A stretch of DNA of 64,000 nucleotides from Catellatospora sp. TT07R-123 (lineage in GTDB: Bacteria; Actinomycetota; Actinomycetes; Mycobacteriales; Micromonosporaceae), in contig NZ_BNEM01000002.1 in the NCBI RefSeq assembly GCF_018327705.1, positions 4,216,001 through 4,280,000 of the forward strand, written 5' to 3'. Positions within the stretch are counted from its first letter, which is position 1, and each line of letters opens with the position of its first letter. Position numbers and translations under genes: made by a program. The notes below the pieces were generated by a model. That model did no database searches. It had not been told where the DNA came from and was given only the letters and a program-made list of their open reading frames with translations. Below are positions 1 through 9,570 of the stretch, piece by piece.

Positions 1-398
1 CCGCTGCGCCGCGACCCGCCGATCGGGTACGACCGTTCGAAGTCGACCAGCAGCACCTCGGGCCGCCGGTCCCGCAGCACCTCGGCGACCAGCGGCAGCG
101 CCCCCGGCGCGAGCGCGTCGTCGCTGTCGACGAACCACACGTGGTCGCCGGTCGCGTGCGCCAGCCCGGCGTTGCGCGCCCGCCCCAGCCCCACGTTCTG
201 GGGCAGGTGCAGCACCTTGAGCCGGCGGTCGCGGGCGGCGTAGGAGTCGAGGATGTCGCCGCAGTGGTCCGGCGACGCGTCGTCGACGGCGATCACCTCC
301 AGGCCCGCGACCTGCTGCCCGAGGATCGAGTCCAGACACTCCCGCAGGTATCCCTGCACCCGGTAGGCGGGCAGTACCACGCTGATCGACACCGGCAC
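1..398 (-). CDS. Family 2 glycosyltransferase, N-terminal part, cut by window edge
   Basis: About 132 N-terminal residues of a GT-A fold glycosyltransferase are visible; the rest lies beyond the left edge. After an opening beta strand (SISVVLPAYR) come the family landmarks VDDAS (about residues 38-42) and the metal-binding region DSDD (91-94), with the usual N-G-G-R segment between them. Such enzymes transfer a sugar from a nucleotide sugar onto cell-wall polymers, lipids or other glycans; the acceptor cannot be told from this fragment. The GTG at 398 is the first possible start after an in-frame stop at the serine ammonia-lyase terminus, and a second GTG two codons on is also possible. It lies 45 nt behind the serine ammonia-lyase gene on the same strand and may be cotranscribed with it. 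Confidence 0.85.
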   Translation of the reverse strand, partial: MPVSISVVLPAYRVQGYLRECLDSILGQQVAGLEVIAVDDASPDHCGDILDSYAARDRRLKVLHLPQNVGLGRARNAGLAHATGDHVWFVDSDDALAPGALPLVAEVLRDRRPEVLLVDFERSYPIGGSRRS

Positions 399-443
399 CC
401 CGTCCGATTCGGGGCGCGCGGCGGCATCAGCCGCCGGGACGGC

Positions 444-1802
444 TCAGCATTCGATGACGTTGACGGCCAGGCCCCCGCGCGCCGTCTCCTTGTACTTGAT
501 TTTCATGTCCGCGCCGGTCTCGCGCATGGTTTTGATGACTTTGTCCAGAGATACGAAGTGGTTGCCGTCGCCGCGCAGCGCCATCCGCGCCGCGGTGATC
601 GCCTTGACGCTGGCCACCGCGTTGCGCTCGATGCACGGGATCTGCACCAGGCCGCCGACCGGGTCGCAGGTCAGACCCAGGTTGTGCTCCATCGCGATCT
701 CGGCCGCGTTCTCGACCTGCGCCGGGTTGCCGCCCAGCACCTCCGCCAGCCCGGCCGCCGCCATCGAGCAGGCCGAGCCGACCTCGCCCTGGCAGCCGAC
801 CTCGGCGCCGGAGATGGAGGCGTTCTCCTTGAACAGCACGCCGATCGCGGCCGCGGTCAGCAGGAACCGGACGATGCCGTCGTCGGAGGCGCCCGGCACG
901 AACTTCGCGTAGTAGTGCATGACCGCCGGGACGATGCCCGCCGCGCCGTTGGTGGGGGCGGTGACCACGCGGCCGCCCGCGGCGTTCTCCTCGTTCACGG
1001 CCAGCGCGAACAGGGTGATCCAGTCCATCACCCGCAGCGGGTCGGTGACGAAGTGCTCGCGCGACAGCGAGGCGCGCAGCTCCGCCGCGCGGCGGCGCAC
1101 CTTCAGGCCGCCCGGCAGGATGCCCTCGTTGGTGCAGCCCGCCTCGACGCAGTCCTGCATGACCTGCCAGATGCGCAGCAGGCCCGCGCGCACGTCGGCC
1201 TCGCTGCGCCAGGACAGCTCGTTGGCCAGCACGATGTCGCTGATGCGCAGGCCGGTCTGCTCGGTCAGCGCCAGCAGCTGGGCGCCGGTCCGGAACGGGT
1301 AGCGCACCACGGTGTCGTCCGGCTTGATCCGGTCGGCCCCGGCGGCGTTCTCGTCCACCACGAACCCGCCGCCGACCGAGTAGTACGTGCGCTCGCGCAC
1401 GCAGGCGCCATCGGAGTCGTACGCGGCGAAGGTCATGCCGTTCGGGTGGTACGGCAGCGACTTGCGCCGGTGCAGGGTCAGCTCGAACGCCGCGTCCTCG
1501 ATGCCGAGCAGGCTCACCCGCCCGGCCGCCTTGATGGCCTGGAAGCGCTCGTCTGCGGTGGCGGTGTCGACGGTCTCCGGGTCGTCACCGGCCAGGCCCA
1601 GCAGCACGGCCTTGTCGCTGCTGTGTCCGTGCCCGGTCGCGCCGAGCGAGCCGAACAGCTCCGCCCGCACCATGACGACCTCGCTGAGGCGCCCGTCGGC
1701 TTTCAGCCCGGTCGCGAAGATCTGTGCCGCCCGCATCGGTCCGACGGTATGCGAGCTCGACGGCCCGATACCGATTTTGAACAGGTCGAAGACGCTGATC
1801 AC
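444..1802 (-). CDS. sdaA: L-serine ammonia-lyase (iron-sulfur type)
   Basis: Deaminates L-serine to pyruvate and ammonia in the cytoplasm using a [4Fe-4S] cluster. The protein is a single-chain fusion of the beta and alpha domains, about 452 residues, normal for the family. GPSSSHT near the N terminus (about residues 12-18) is the family signature, and conserved cysteines occur at about 341 (GSACSM), 378 (TCDPVGG) and 390 (IPC), as expected for cluster ligands. The start is chosen at the GTG giving V-ISVFDLF: a GGAGGG ribosome site lies 8 nt upstream, and homologs begin at this point; a GTG at 1808 is the alternative. It lies upstream of the glycosyltransferase on the same strand. Confidence 0.95.
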   Translation of the reverse strand: MISVFDLFKIGIGPSSSHTVGPMRAAQIFATGLKADGRLSEVVMVRAELFGSLGATGHGHSSDKAVLLGLAGDDPETVDTATADERFQAIKAAGRVSLLGIEDAAFELTLHRRKSLPYHPNGMTFAAYDSDGACVRERTYYSVGGGFVVDENAAGADRIKPDDTVVRYPFRTGAQLLALTEQTGLRISDIVLANELSWRSEADVRAGLLRIWQVMQDCVEAGCTNEGILPGGLKVRRRAAELRASLSREHFVTDPLRVMDWITLFALAVNEENAAGGRVVTAPTNGAAGIVPAVMHYYAKFVPGASDDGIVRFLLTAAAIGVLFKENASISGAEVGCQGEVGSACSMAAAGLAEVLGGNPAQVENAAEIAMEHNLGLTCDPVGGLVQIPCIERNAVASVKAITAARMALRGDGNHFVSLDKVIKTMRETGADMKIKYKETARGGLAVNVIEC

Positions 1803-1901
1803 CGACACACCCTCCGACGCTGGAAGCGGACGGAGCAACGATAGCGCTGTGACCTGGGTCGCCCGCTACCGCAGGCGACGCCCGTCACAGCGCCGGATCG
1901 A

Positions 1902-2687
1902 TCAGAGGCTGTCGAAGTTGATCGTTACGGAGGTGTAGCCGAGCGAGTGCAGCAGGCCCTCCAGGGTCTTACGGGTGTTCTCCTGCGCCCGCTCCTTGAG
2001 CTGGCTGCTCTGGGCGGCGTTCTTGAGCTTCTCCTCGGCGGCCTGCATGGTCTCCTGCTGGCGGTTGGGGTCGCCCTCGAAGAAGTCGCCCACCCGGTTG
2101 ATCAGGCCCCGGTCCTCGGCGTAGACGTAGCTGCGGCCCAGGTCGAGGTTCGGCTCGCCGAGCTGCGGGGCGGGCAGGTTGATGGTCACCGTCTTGTGGT
2201 CCGGCGAGTCGATGATCTGGGCCTCGGTGAGCTGCGAGAAGTCGACGTACGCCTCGACCGTGCCGGCGGCCACGAACAGGGTGTGCTGGTTGTAGAGCCA
2301 GTCGGGCAGGAACTTGCGGTCCTGCTTGAGGTCGACGATGACCTCGTAGTTGCCCTCGGCCGCCACGAACCGGCTCAGGTCCTTGATCGACAGCAGCACC
2401 GGCGGCTGGCTGTTGTCGGTCACCTGCTCGGCGAACGGGTTCTTCAGCTTCGGGATCATCCCGGCCACGGTCAGCCCGGCCACCGTGATGCTGGCCAGCG
2501 CCAGCACCAGGAAGGTCAGCAGGATGCCGCGGAACCAGCGCCGCTTGGGACGCGGCGGCTCGTGCTCCTGGTCGTGGTGGTCGTCCGGGTCCGCGCCCTT
2601 GGCCCGGACCGTGGGCAGGGGCTCGGTCGGCTTCGCCCGACCCGGTGAGTACTCGGGCAGGTTCTGCGTCGGTTCGTCGGCGCCCAT
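1902..2687 (-). CDS. DUF4230 membrane-anchored protein
   Basis: Conserved protein of unknown function. Residues 1-50 are a charged, proline-rich cytoplasmic segment ending in a basic patch (PRPKRRW). One hydrophobic helix follows (about 52-75), then an extracytoplasmic DUF4230 domain containing the features FVAAGTVEAYVDF and LPAPQLGEPNLDL. The C terminus is helical and rich in glutamine and lysine. The fold is probably an exported or outward-facing domain tethered by the single helix. ATG at 2687 has a GGGAGG site 5 nt upstream, and a plausible -10 (TAATAC) lies further upstream in the 104-nt gap behind it. Nothing in the context assigns a substrate. Confidence 0.8.
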   Translation of the reverse strand: MGADEPTQNLPEYSPGRAKPTEPLPTVRAKGADPDDHHDQEHEPPRPKRRWFRGILLTFLVLALASITVAGLTVAGMIPKLKNPFAEQVTDNSQPPVLLSIKDLSRFVAAEGNYEVIVDLKQDRKFLPDWLYNQHTLFVAAGTVEAYVDFSQLTEAQIIDSPDHKTVTINLPAPQLGEPNLDLGRSYVYAEDRGLINRVGDFFEGDPNRQQETMQAAEEKLKNAAQSSQLKERAQENTRKTLEGLLHSLGYTSVTINFDSL

Positions 2688-2791
2688 GAGAGCCTCCCGT
2701 GTGTTCCGGTGGTGACACCCACGGTATTACCTCACCCCGACAAGGCGACACTCTTGATCTAGAAGACGACTCGGCGCAGACGGCGGCGGCG

Positions 2792-3964
2792 TCAGGCGAA
2801 GGCGGCGATGCCCGTCAATCGCTGACCCAGCACGAGCTGATGGATCTCCGACGTGCCCTCGTAGGTGAGCACGCTCTCCAGGTTGTTGGCGTGGCGCAGC
2901 ACCGGGTACTCGCCGGACACCCCGTTGGCGCCCAGGATGGTGCGGCACTGCCGGGCGATCGCGATCGCCTCGCGCACGTTGTTGAGCTTGCCCGCGCTGA
3001 CCATCTCCGGGCGCAGCGCGCCCCGGTCGGCGGTGCGGCCCAGGTGCAGCGCCAGCAGCCAGGCCTTCTGGAGCTCCAGCGCCATGTCGGCCAGCTTCGC
3101 CTGGGTCAGCTGGAACGCCGCGATCGGCTTGCCGAACTGGGTGCGCGTGGTCGCGTAGTCGATCGCGGTGTGCAGGCAGTCGCGGGCCGCCCCGACCGCG
3201 CCCCAGACGATGCCGTACCGGGCCTCGGTCAGGCAGCTCAGCGGGGCGCGCAGGCCCTCGGCGCCGGGCAGGCGGGCGTCGTCGGGCAGCCGTACGCCGT
3301 CGAGCACGATCTCGCCGGTGGCGCTGGCCCGCAGCGACAGCTTGCCGGTGATCTCCCGCGCGGAGAACCCGGGCGTGTCGGTCGGCACGGCGAAGCCGCG
3401 GACGCCGTCGTCGGTGCGCGCCCAGATCACGGCCACGTCCGCGAGCGGCGCGTTCGTGATCCACATCTTGCCGCCGTCGAGGATCCAGTCGGCGCCGTCA
3501 CGGCGGGCGCGGGTGGCCATCCCGGCCGGGTCGGAGCCGTGGTCGGGCTCGGTCAGCCCGAAGCAGCCGATCAGCTCGCCCTTGGCCATGCCCGGCAGCC
3601 AGCGCTGCTTCTGCTCCTCGGAGCCGAACTTCCAGATCGCGAACATGGCCAGCGAGCCCTGCACGCTGACCAGCGAGCGCACGCCCGAGTCGGCGGCCTC
3701 CAGCTCCAGGCAGGCCAGGCCGTAGGCGACCGCGCTGGTCCCGGCGCAGCCGTAGCCGGTCAGGTGCATGCCGAGCAGGCCCTGGGCGCCGAAGTCGCGG
3801 GCGAGCTCGCGGACGGGGGCGTGGCCGGACTCGTACCAACCTGCCACGTGCGGCCGCACCCGGTCGTCGACCAGGCGGCGGACCACCGCCCGGATCTCCC
3901 GCTCCTCGTCGGTGAGCAGGGCGTCGAGGTCGAGCAGATCCAGCGGCAGCACGGGAGTCGTCAC
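2792..3964 (-). CDS. gcdH: Acyl-CoA dehydrogenase, glutaryl-CoA dehydrogenase-like
   Basis: FAD-dependent acyl-CoA dehydrogenase, 390 residues, full length. The N-terminal helical domain, the central beta domain (FGLTEPDHGSDPAGM, about 155-170, which contacts flavin and substrate) and the C-terminal helical domain are intact. The catalytic base is the glutamate in YEGTSEIH at about residue 369, the position used by glutaryl-CoA and isovaleryl-CoA dehydrogenases. Overall similarity is closest to glutaryl-CoA dehydrogenase, which oxidises and decarboxylates glutaryl-CoA to crotonyl-CoA in lysine and tryptophan breakdown. Substrate choice cannot be proved from sequence alone, so the symbol is tentative. 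It lies behind a palindromic repeat that follows the 4067-4360 gene, so it is probably transcribed separately. Confidence 0.8.
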   Translation of the reverse strand: MTTPVLPLDLLDLDALLTDEEREIRAVVRRLVDDRVRPHVAGWYESGHAPVRELARDFGAQGLLGMHLTGYGCAGTSAVAYGLACLELEAADSGVRSLVSVQGSLAMFAIWKFGSEEQKQRWLPGMAKGELIGCFGLTEPDHGSDPAGMATRARRDGADWILDGGKMWITNAPLADVAVIWARTDDGVRGFAVPTDTPGFSAREITGKLSLRASATGEIVLDGVRLPDDARLPGAEGLRAPLSCLTEARYGIVWGAVGAARDCLHTAIDYATTRTQFGKPIAAFQLTQAKLADMALELQKAWLLALHLGRTADRGALRPEMVSAGKLNNVREAIAIARQCRTILGANGVSGEYPVLRHANNLESVLTYEGTSEIHQLVLGQRLTGIAAFA

Positions 3965-3992
3965 GGCCTCACCATAATCGTCGCCCGCGGTA

Positions 3993-4047
3993 GCGGCCGC
4001 TCGGTGTCATCCGCAGCGCAGCGGAGGATGACACCGATTAAGGCCGC
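3993..4047 (-). repeat. 55-bp palindromic element A, copy 1 (probable terminator)
   Basis: Long imperfect hairpin. Outer arms are GCGGCC and GGCCGC, inner arms CGGTGTCATCC and GGATGACACCG. It begins 20 nt after the stop of the minus-strand gene at 4067-4360. Further copies lie at 8040-8094 and 48968-49022, all in the same orientation relative to the gene that precedes them. Confidence 0.8.
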
Positions 4048-4066
4048 GGTAGCCGGCGAGCATGAC

Positions 4067-4360
4067 TCAGCTCAGCTGGAGCACGCGGACGTGGATCTGG
4101 TGGCGCTGCTGCAGGGCCGCGCGCAGGGCGCGGTGCAGGCCGTCCTCCAGGTAGAGCTCGCCCTTCCACTCCACGACGTGCGGGAACAGGTCCCCGTAGA
4201 AGGTCGAGTCGTCGGCCAGCACCCGGTCCAGCGCCATCTCCAGCTTGGTGGTGACCAGCTGGTTCAGCGAGATCGGGCGCGGCGGGATCTCGGCCCACTG
4301 CTTGAGGGTGTAACCGTGGTCCGGGTACGGACGACCGTCCCGTACCGCCTTGAAGATCAC
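4067..4360 (-). CDS. Conserved actinobacterial protein, unknown function
   Basis: A 97-residue soluble protein. Similar small proteins are, as I recall, common in streptomycetes and relatives, with the conserved core Y-P-D-H-G near the N terminus, then SLNQLVTTK, TFYGDLFPHVV and LYLEDGLHRALRAAL near the C terminus. The ending DGLHRALRAALQQR loosely resembles a ParB/Srx-type fold (compare the D-G-H-R motif of ParB-like domains), but this is only a resemblance. The GTG start at 4360 has an excellent GGGAGGGG site. It is the last gene of the apparent operon pdxH - epimerase - nitroreductase, 36 nt behind the nitroreductase, and is followed by palindromic element A. Confidence 0.75.
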   Translation of the reverse strand: MIFKAVRDGRPYPDHGYTLKQWAEIPPRPISLNQLVTTKLEMALDRVLADDSTFYGDLFPHVVEWKGELYLEDGLHRALRAALQQRHQIHVRVLQLS

Positions 4361-4396
4361 GTTCTTCCCCTCCCGACCCGACAGACCGCGCCCAGA

Positions 4397-5032
4397 CTAA
4401 CCGCCCGGGGCGACCTCCGGCGCGCCTGTGTTGCCCCATGCTCCACGGTGCACCACCTCGTCCAGGCCGCGCCGCCCCCGCTTGAGTGACTTCGACCGGT
4501 GGTCGGGGGCACGGTAACCCACGCTCACCGCCCCGATCGGCGTGTACGCCTCCGGCACTCCGAACGCCGCCCGGAACGTCTCGATCCGGTCCGGCGGCAC
4601 GCCGAAGAAGCACGCGCCCAGGCCCTCATCGACTGCCGTCAGCAGCATCAGCAGCGACGCCATGCCGGTGTCGACGTGCCAGTACGGCACCGGCCAGCGC
4701 GCCTCGTCCTGGTCCGTCCAGCCCTTGTCCGCCTCGGCGTACCGGCTCAGGTACGCCGCCTTGTGCGACAGCGGCACGATGATCAGCGGCGCGGTGCGCA
4801 TGTTGGTCAGCCACTGCCGCCACACCTGGGTGTGCGGCGTGGCCGCCTCCCAGAACCGCGCACGCTCCTCGGGGGTCTCCAGCACCAGGAAGGCCCAGCC
4901 CTGCGAGAACCCGGCCGAGGGCGCGTGCGTGGCGTGGCGCAGCAGCTTCTCGACGACCTCGGGCGGCACCGGCCGGTCCGGGTCGTAGTTGCGCACCATC
5001 CGGCGCCGGCGTACGACGTCGGCGAACTCCAC
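4397..5032 (-). CDS. Nitroreductase family protein
   Basis: FMN-dependent oxidoreductase of the nitroreductase fold, 211 residues. The N-terminal RRRRMVRNYDPDRPVP region supplies the usual flavin-binding arginines, followed by HAPSAGFSQGWAFLVL (about 35-50) and, near the C terminus, GLGACFFGVPPDR (FMN contacts). These enzymes use NAD(P)H to reduce nitro compounds, quinones or flavins; some act in cofactor or natural-product pathways. The GTG start directly abuts the stop of the upstream aldose epimerase gene (TAG then GTG), which implies cotranscription and translational coupling. The true substrate is unknown. Confidence 0.85.
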   Translation of the reverse strand: MEFADVVRRRRMVRNYDPDRPVPPEVVEKLLRHATHAPSAGFSQGWAFLVLETPEERARFWEAATPHTQVWRQWLTNMRTAPLIIVPLSHKAAYLSRYAEADKGWTDQDEARWPVPYWHVDTGMASLLMLLTAVDEGLGACFFGVPPDRIETFRAAFGVPEAYTPIGAVSVGYRAPDHRSKSLKRGRRGLDEVVHRGAWGNTGAPEVAPGG

Positions 5033-5953
5033 CTACGCCGCCTGCGCGACGACGCCCCAGGTGCCCGCCCACAGCTGGCCCGGGGCCAGGGTGAGCAGGT
5101 CCCGGCCGGAGCGCAGCGCGTCCGGCGGGCAGGTCATCGGCTCGACCGCGATGGAGCGGCGGTGCCGCGCCCCGGTCAGCGTGTGCGAGGTGTACAGCTG
5201 CCACCAGCCGAAGTTCTCGTCGGCCCACAGCCGCACGCTGCGCCCGTCGGGCGCGGTCAGCGTGACCGCCGAGCCGCCGTCGGCGTCGCGGACGACGTCG
5301 CCGAACGCGGTGTCGAGCTCCAGCGTGCCCAGGCGCTTGGCCTCGGTGAAGTCGAACTCGGTCCCGGCCACCTTCGCCGCGCCGATCGGCAGCATCCGGC
5401 CGTCGACCAGCAGGCGGGTGCGCGCCGGGATGTGCACCACCAGGTCGTCCACACTGACGCCCGGGATGTGCAGGTACGGGTGGGTGCCCAGCCCGAACGG
5501 GGCCGCCGTCGGCGCCTCGTTGACCACGGTGTGGCTGATCCGCAGGCCCGCGTCGCTCAGCGAGTACGCGGTGCGCAGGCGCAGCTGCCACGGGTAGCCC
5601 GGCCGGGGGTGCAGCAGGCACTCGACCGTGACGGCGTCGGCGGACTGCTCCACCGCGGTCCAGGGCAGCCAGTGCACCAGGCCGTGGATGGCGTTGTGCA
5701 GCGCCGGCTCGGTCAGCGAGAGCTGGTGGGACTGGCCGTCGAAGCGGTAGTAGCCGTCCCGGACCCGGTTGGGCCACGGCGCGAGCACCTGGCCGGCGCC
5801 GGCGGGGCACAGCTCGTCCTCGCCGAACCCGTCGAGGACCTCGACACCGCCGACCGCGTATCCGCGCAGCCCGCCGCCCACCTCGACCACGGTCGCGGTC
5901 TGCTCACCGTGCACAAGCGTCCATTGGGTGCCGGACGGGTGAAAGTTGGTCAC
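5033..5953 (-). CDS. Aldose 1-epimerase family protein
   Basis: Galactose-mutarotase-like protein, 306 residues, which interconverts the alpha and beta anomers of aldoses in the cytoplasm. Visible family features are NRVRDGYYRFDGQSHQL in the N-terminal third, the His-containing segment ALHNAIHGLVHWLPW (about 87-101), GLGTHPYLHIPG (about 153-165) with the second catalytic His, and the C-terminal AVEPMTCPPDALRSG containing the conserved glutamate. The GTG start at 5953 is 24 nt behind pdxH on the same strand, and its stop touches the nitroreductase start, so the three genes probably form one transcript. Its link to pdxH is probably transcriptional rather than metabolic. Confidence 0.88.
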   Translation of the reverse strand: MTNFHPSGTQWTLVHGEQTATVVEVGGGLRGYAVGGVEVLDGFGEDELCPAGAGQVLAPWPNRVRDGYYRFDGQSHQLSLTEPALHNAIHGLVHWLPWTAVEQSADAVTVECLLHPRPGYPWQLRLRTAYSLSDAGLRISHTVVNEAPTAAPFGLGTHPYLHIPGVSVDDLVVHIPARTRLLVDGRMLPIGAAKVAGTEFDFTEAKRLGTLELDTAFGDVVRDADGGSAVTLTAPDGRSVRLWADENFGWWQLYTSHTLTGARHRRSIAVEPMTCPPDALRSGRDLLTLAPGQLWAGTWGVVAQAA

Positions 5954-5977
5954 GACCCCGCACCTTACATGGCGGAT

Positions 5978-6673
5978 TCAGGGAGCGAGACGTTCCACGA
6001 TCCACTCATCGCCTACCCGTCGGTAACGCAGGCGGTCGTGCAGGCGGCTCGGCCGCCCCTGCCAGAACTCGACCGTCTCCGGCTCGACCCGCAGCCCGCC
6101 CCAGTGACCGGGCAGCGGCACGTCGGTGTCGGCGGGGAACGACTGCTCGGCCCGCGCGTACGCCTCCTCCAGCGCGCCCCGGTCGGCCAGCACCGACGAC
6201 TGGGTGCTGGCCCAGGCGCCGAGCTGGGCACCGCGCGGGCGCAGGTGGAAGTACTCCTCGCTCTCGTCGCGGTCCACCGGGGTGATCCGCCCGCACACCA
6301 CGACCTGCCGCCCGATCGGAAACCACGGGAAGGTGATGCTCGCGTACGGGTTGGCCAGCGCCTCCCGCCCCTTGCGCGAGTCGTAGTTGGTGAAGAACAC
6401 GAACCCGTGCTCGTCGTAGCCCTTCAGCAGCACGGTCCGGCTGCTGGGGCGCCCGTCCGGCGCCGCCGTCGCCACGATCATCGCGTTCGGCTCGACCAGG
6501 CCCGCCGCGACCGCCTCACCGAACCAGCGGCGGAACTGCGCGGTCCAGTCCTCGGCCAGCTGCGACTCCAGCAGCCCTTCGGCGCGTACGGCCGGGCCGG
6601 GCTCGGCGGGCTCGGCATACTCGCGGCGCATCCGGGCGAGGTCGGGGTGGGTGATCGGCGGCTGCTCGTGCAC
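5978..6673 (-). CDS. pdxH: Pyridoxamine 5'-phosphate oxidase
   Basis: FMN enzyme that oxidises pyridoxamine or pyridoxine 5'-phosphate to pyridoxal 5'-phosphate, the last step of the vitamin B6 salvage route. The protein has about 231 residues with the split-barrel core: [31 protein letters not shown] in full order, then [27 protein letters not shown], and the C-terminal dimerisation segment ending in [18 protein letters not shown]. The start is set at the GTG at 6673 ([11 protein letters not shown]) because a purine-rich GAGGATGG site precedes it; the frame stays open far upstream but that extension carries no homology. It heads the pdxH - epimerase - nitroreductase - 4067 gene set. Confidence 0.93.
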   Translation of the reverse strand: MHEQPPITHPDLARMRREYAEPAEPGPAVRAEGLLESQLAEDWTAQFRRWFGEAVAAGLVEPNAMIVATAAPDGRPSSRTVLLKGYDEHGFVFFTNYDSRKGREALANPYASITFPWFPIGRQVVVCGRITPVDRDESEEYFHLRPRGAQLGAWASTQSSVLADRGALEEAYARAEQSFPADTDVPLPGHWGGLRVEPETVEFWQGRPSRLHDRLRYRRVGDEWIVERLAP

Positions 6674-6910
6674 CCGACCATCCTCGCCCAGGCGGCGCGC
6701 CGGCCGGGAAGCGGCGGCGGAAAACATGTCCCGTCCGGCGCGGCGCGGCGCGGATTCGACGTTCGCGGGGCGCGTACACCGAAGAATGTCGCCTCTAGCA
6801 CATCCGTGGCGGGTCGCCAAACGGTTAACGCCGTAGCAAGATGTTGCTCGAACTGAACCAAACCTCAGGTCCGCGCAACCTGCCGCGACACACAGACCGG
6901 GAGTACAGAG

Positions 6911-8017
6911 ATGTCCGACTTCAAGCCGGGGCTGGAAGGCGTGATCGCCTTCGAGACCGAGATCGCCGAGCCTGACAAGGAGGGCGGCTCGCTTCGCTAC
7001 CGGGGCGTCGACATCGAGGACCTGATCGGCCAGGTGTCGTTCGGCAACGTGTGGGCGCTGCTGGCCGACGGCAAGTTCGGCCCGGGCCTGCCGCCCGCCG
7101 AGCCGTTCCCGGTGCCGGTGCACTCCGGCGACATCCGCGTCGACGTGCAGTCCGCCGTCGCCATGCTCGCGCCGTACTGGGGCCTGGGCCAGCTGCTGGA
7201 CATCACCGACGAGCAGGCCCGCGAAGACCTGGCCCGCGTGTCGGTCACCGCGCTGTCGTTCGTGGCCCAGTCGGCCCGCGGCCTGGGCCTGCCGGCCGTG
7301 CCGCAGAAGGAGATCGACAAGGCGCAGACCATCGTCGAGCGCTTCATGAAGCGCTGGCGCGGCGAGCCCGACCCCCGCCACGTCAAGGCCGTCGACGCGT
7401 ACTTCATCTCCGCCGCCGAGCACGGCATGAACGCCTCGACCTTCACCACCCGCGTCGTGGCCTCCACCGGCGCCGACGCCGCGGCCTGCATCTCCTCCGG
7501 CATCGGCGCCCTGTCCGGCCCGCTGCACGGCGGCGCCCCGTCCCGGGTGCTGCACATGATCGAGGCCGTCGAGCGCTCCGGCGACGCCGAGGGCTACGTC
7601 AAGGGCGTGCTCGACCGGGGCGAGCGCCTGATGGGCTTCGGCCACCGGGTGTACCGCGCCGAGGACCCGCGCGCCCGCGTGCTGCGGCGCACCGCCAAGG
7701 AGCTCGGCGCGACCCGCTACGAGGTGGCCGAGGCGCTGGAGAAGGCGGCCCTGGCCGAGCTGCGCGCCCGCCGCCCCGACCGGGTGCTGGAGACCAACGT
7801 CGAGTTCTGGTCGGCCGTGGTGCTCGACTTCGCCGAGGTGCCCGCGCACATGTTCACCTCGATGTTCACCTGCGCCCGGGTGGCCGGCTGGTCCGCGCAC
7901 GTCCTGGAGCAGAAGAAGCTGGGCCGCATCGTGCGCCCGTCGGCCACGTACATCGGCCCGGCCACCCGCAAGCCGAGCGACGTCGAGGGCTGGAACGCCA
8001 TCAGCCACTCCGCCTGA
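6911..8017 (+). CDS. Citrate synthase, actinobacterial type 2
   Basis: Condenses acetyl-CoA with oxaloacetate to citrate. At 368 residues it matches the short actinobacterial CitA-type paralog rather than the main GltA. Active-site histidines are H206 (GPLHGG) and H245 (GFGHRVY). The usual catalytic aspartate is replaced by glutamate, E298 in TNVEFW; as I recall this is shared by the mycobacterial CitA group. Another conserved His is in [10 protein letters not shown] (171). ATG at 6911 is preceded by GGGAGTACAG. A 237-nt divergent promoter region separates it from pdxH and contains the small inverted repeat AGCAA-GATG-TTGCT at 6835-6848. Palindromic element A follows 23 nt after the stop. It may instead be a 2-methylcitrate-synthase-like enzyme. 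Confidence 0.85.
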   Translation: MSDFKPGLEGVIAFETEIAEPDKEGGSLRYRGVDIEDLIGQVSFGNVWALLADGKFGPGLPPAEPFPVPVHSGDIRVDVQSAVAMLAPYWGLGQLLDITDEQAREDLARVSVTALSFVAQSARGLGLPAVPQKEIDKAQTIVERFMKRWRGEPDPRHVKAVDAYFISAAEHGMNASTFTTRVVASTGADAAACISSGIGALSGPLHGGAPSRVLHMIEAVERSGDAEGYVKGVLDRGERLMGFGHRVYRAEDPRARVLRRTAKELGATRYEVAEALEKAALAELRARRPDRVLETNVEFWSAVVLDFAEVPAHMFTSMFTCARVAGWSAHVLEQKKLGRIVRPSATYIGPATRKPSDVEGWNAISHSA

Positions 8018-8039
8018 CCGTGACATGGGCGCTGGCTCT

Positions 8040-8094
8040 GCGGCCTTAATCGGTGTCATCCTCCGCCTTCGCTCCGGATGACACCGAGCGGCCG
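8040..8094 (+). repeat. 55-bp palindromic element A, copy 2 (probable terminator)
   Basis: Starts 23 nt after the citrate synthase stop. Inner arms CGGTGTCATCC and GGATGACACCG, outer arms GCGGCC and GGCCG. The orientation relative to the upstream gene is the same as in the copies at 3993 and 48968, supporting a role in transcript 3'-end formation. Confidence 0.8.
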
Positions 8095-8247
8095 GCAACC
8101 GCCAGCGCCCGGCGGGCCGGGGGCGCAGGTGAGCACCGTCACGGACAAACCCGGGTACGCCGCGCCTGCCGCAGCCGCCTGACGTGGGAGAATCCGGGTG
8201 ATACGGCAGCGTCGCCGCACGAAGCTCGCACTCTCTGACACGCCTGA

Positions 8248-9384
<1,137 letters not shown>

Positions 9385-9404
9385 CGGCTGCCGAACCCGC
9401 CAGG

Positions 9405-9434
9405 AGCGCGGATCCCCGACCGGGGGTCCGCGCT
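9405..9434 (+). terminator. Rho-independent-type terminator after serC
   Basis: Hairpin with arms AGCGCGGATCCCC (9405-9417) and GGGGGTCCGCGCT (9422-9434), one bulge, then TCTTCC. It lies between serC and the acyltransferase gene. Confidence 0.85.
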
Positions 9435-9570
9435 TCTTCCGTATCGGCGCACGTCATTCTTGAGCTGTTTTTCACGTTTGTTTCAGCTAAGCTCCCACGA
9501 AACCTGGTGTGCCCCACCGCGCTCATGGGTAGGACCGGCGCATGCCAACAGACCAGAGCGGGGGCCACTG

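Noticed and set aside
6674-8098. Continuation of the pdxH reading frame far upstream
   Set aside because: Lacks homology, crosses the divergent promoter and the citrate synthase gene; the GTG at 6673 with its ribosome site is the natural start.
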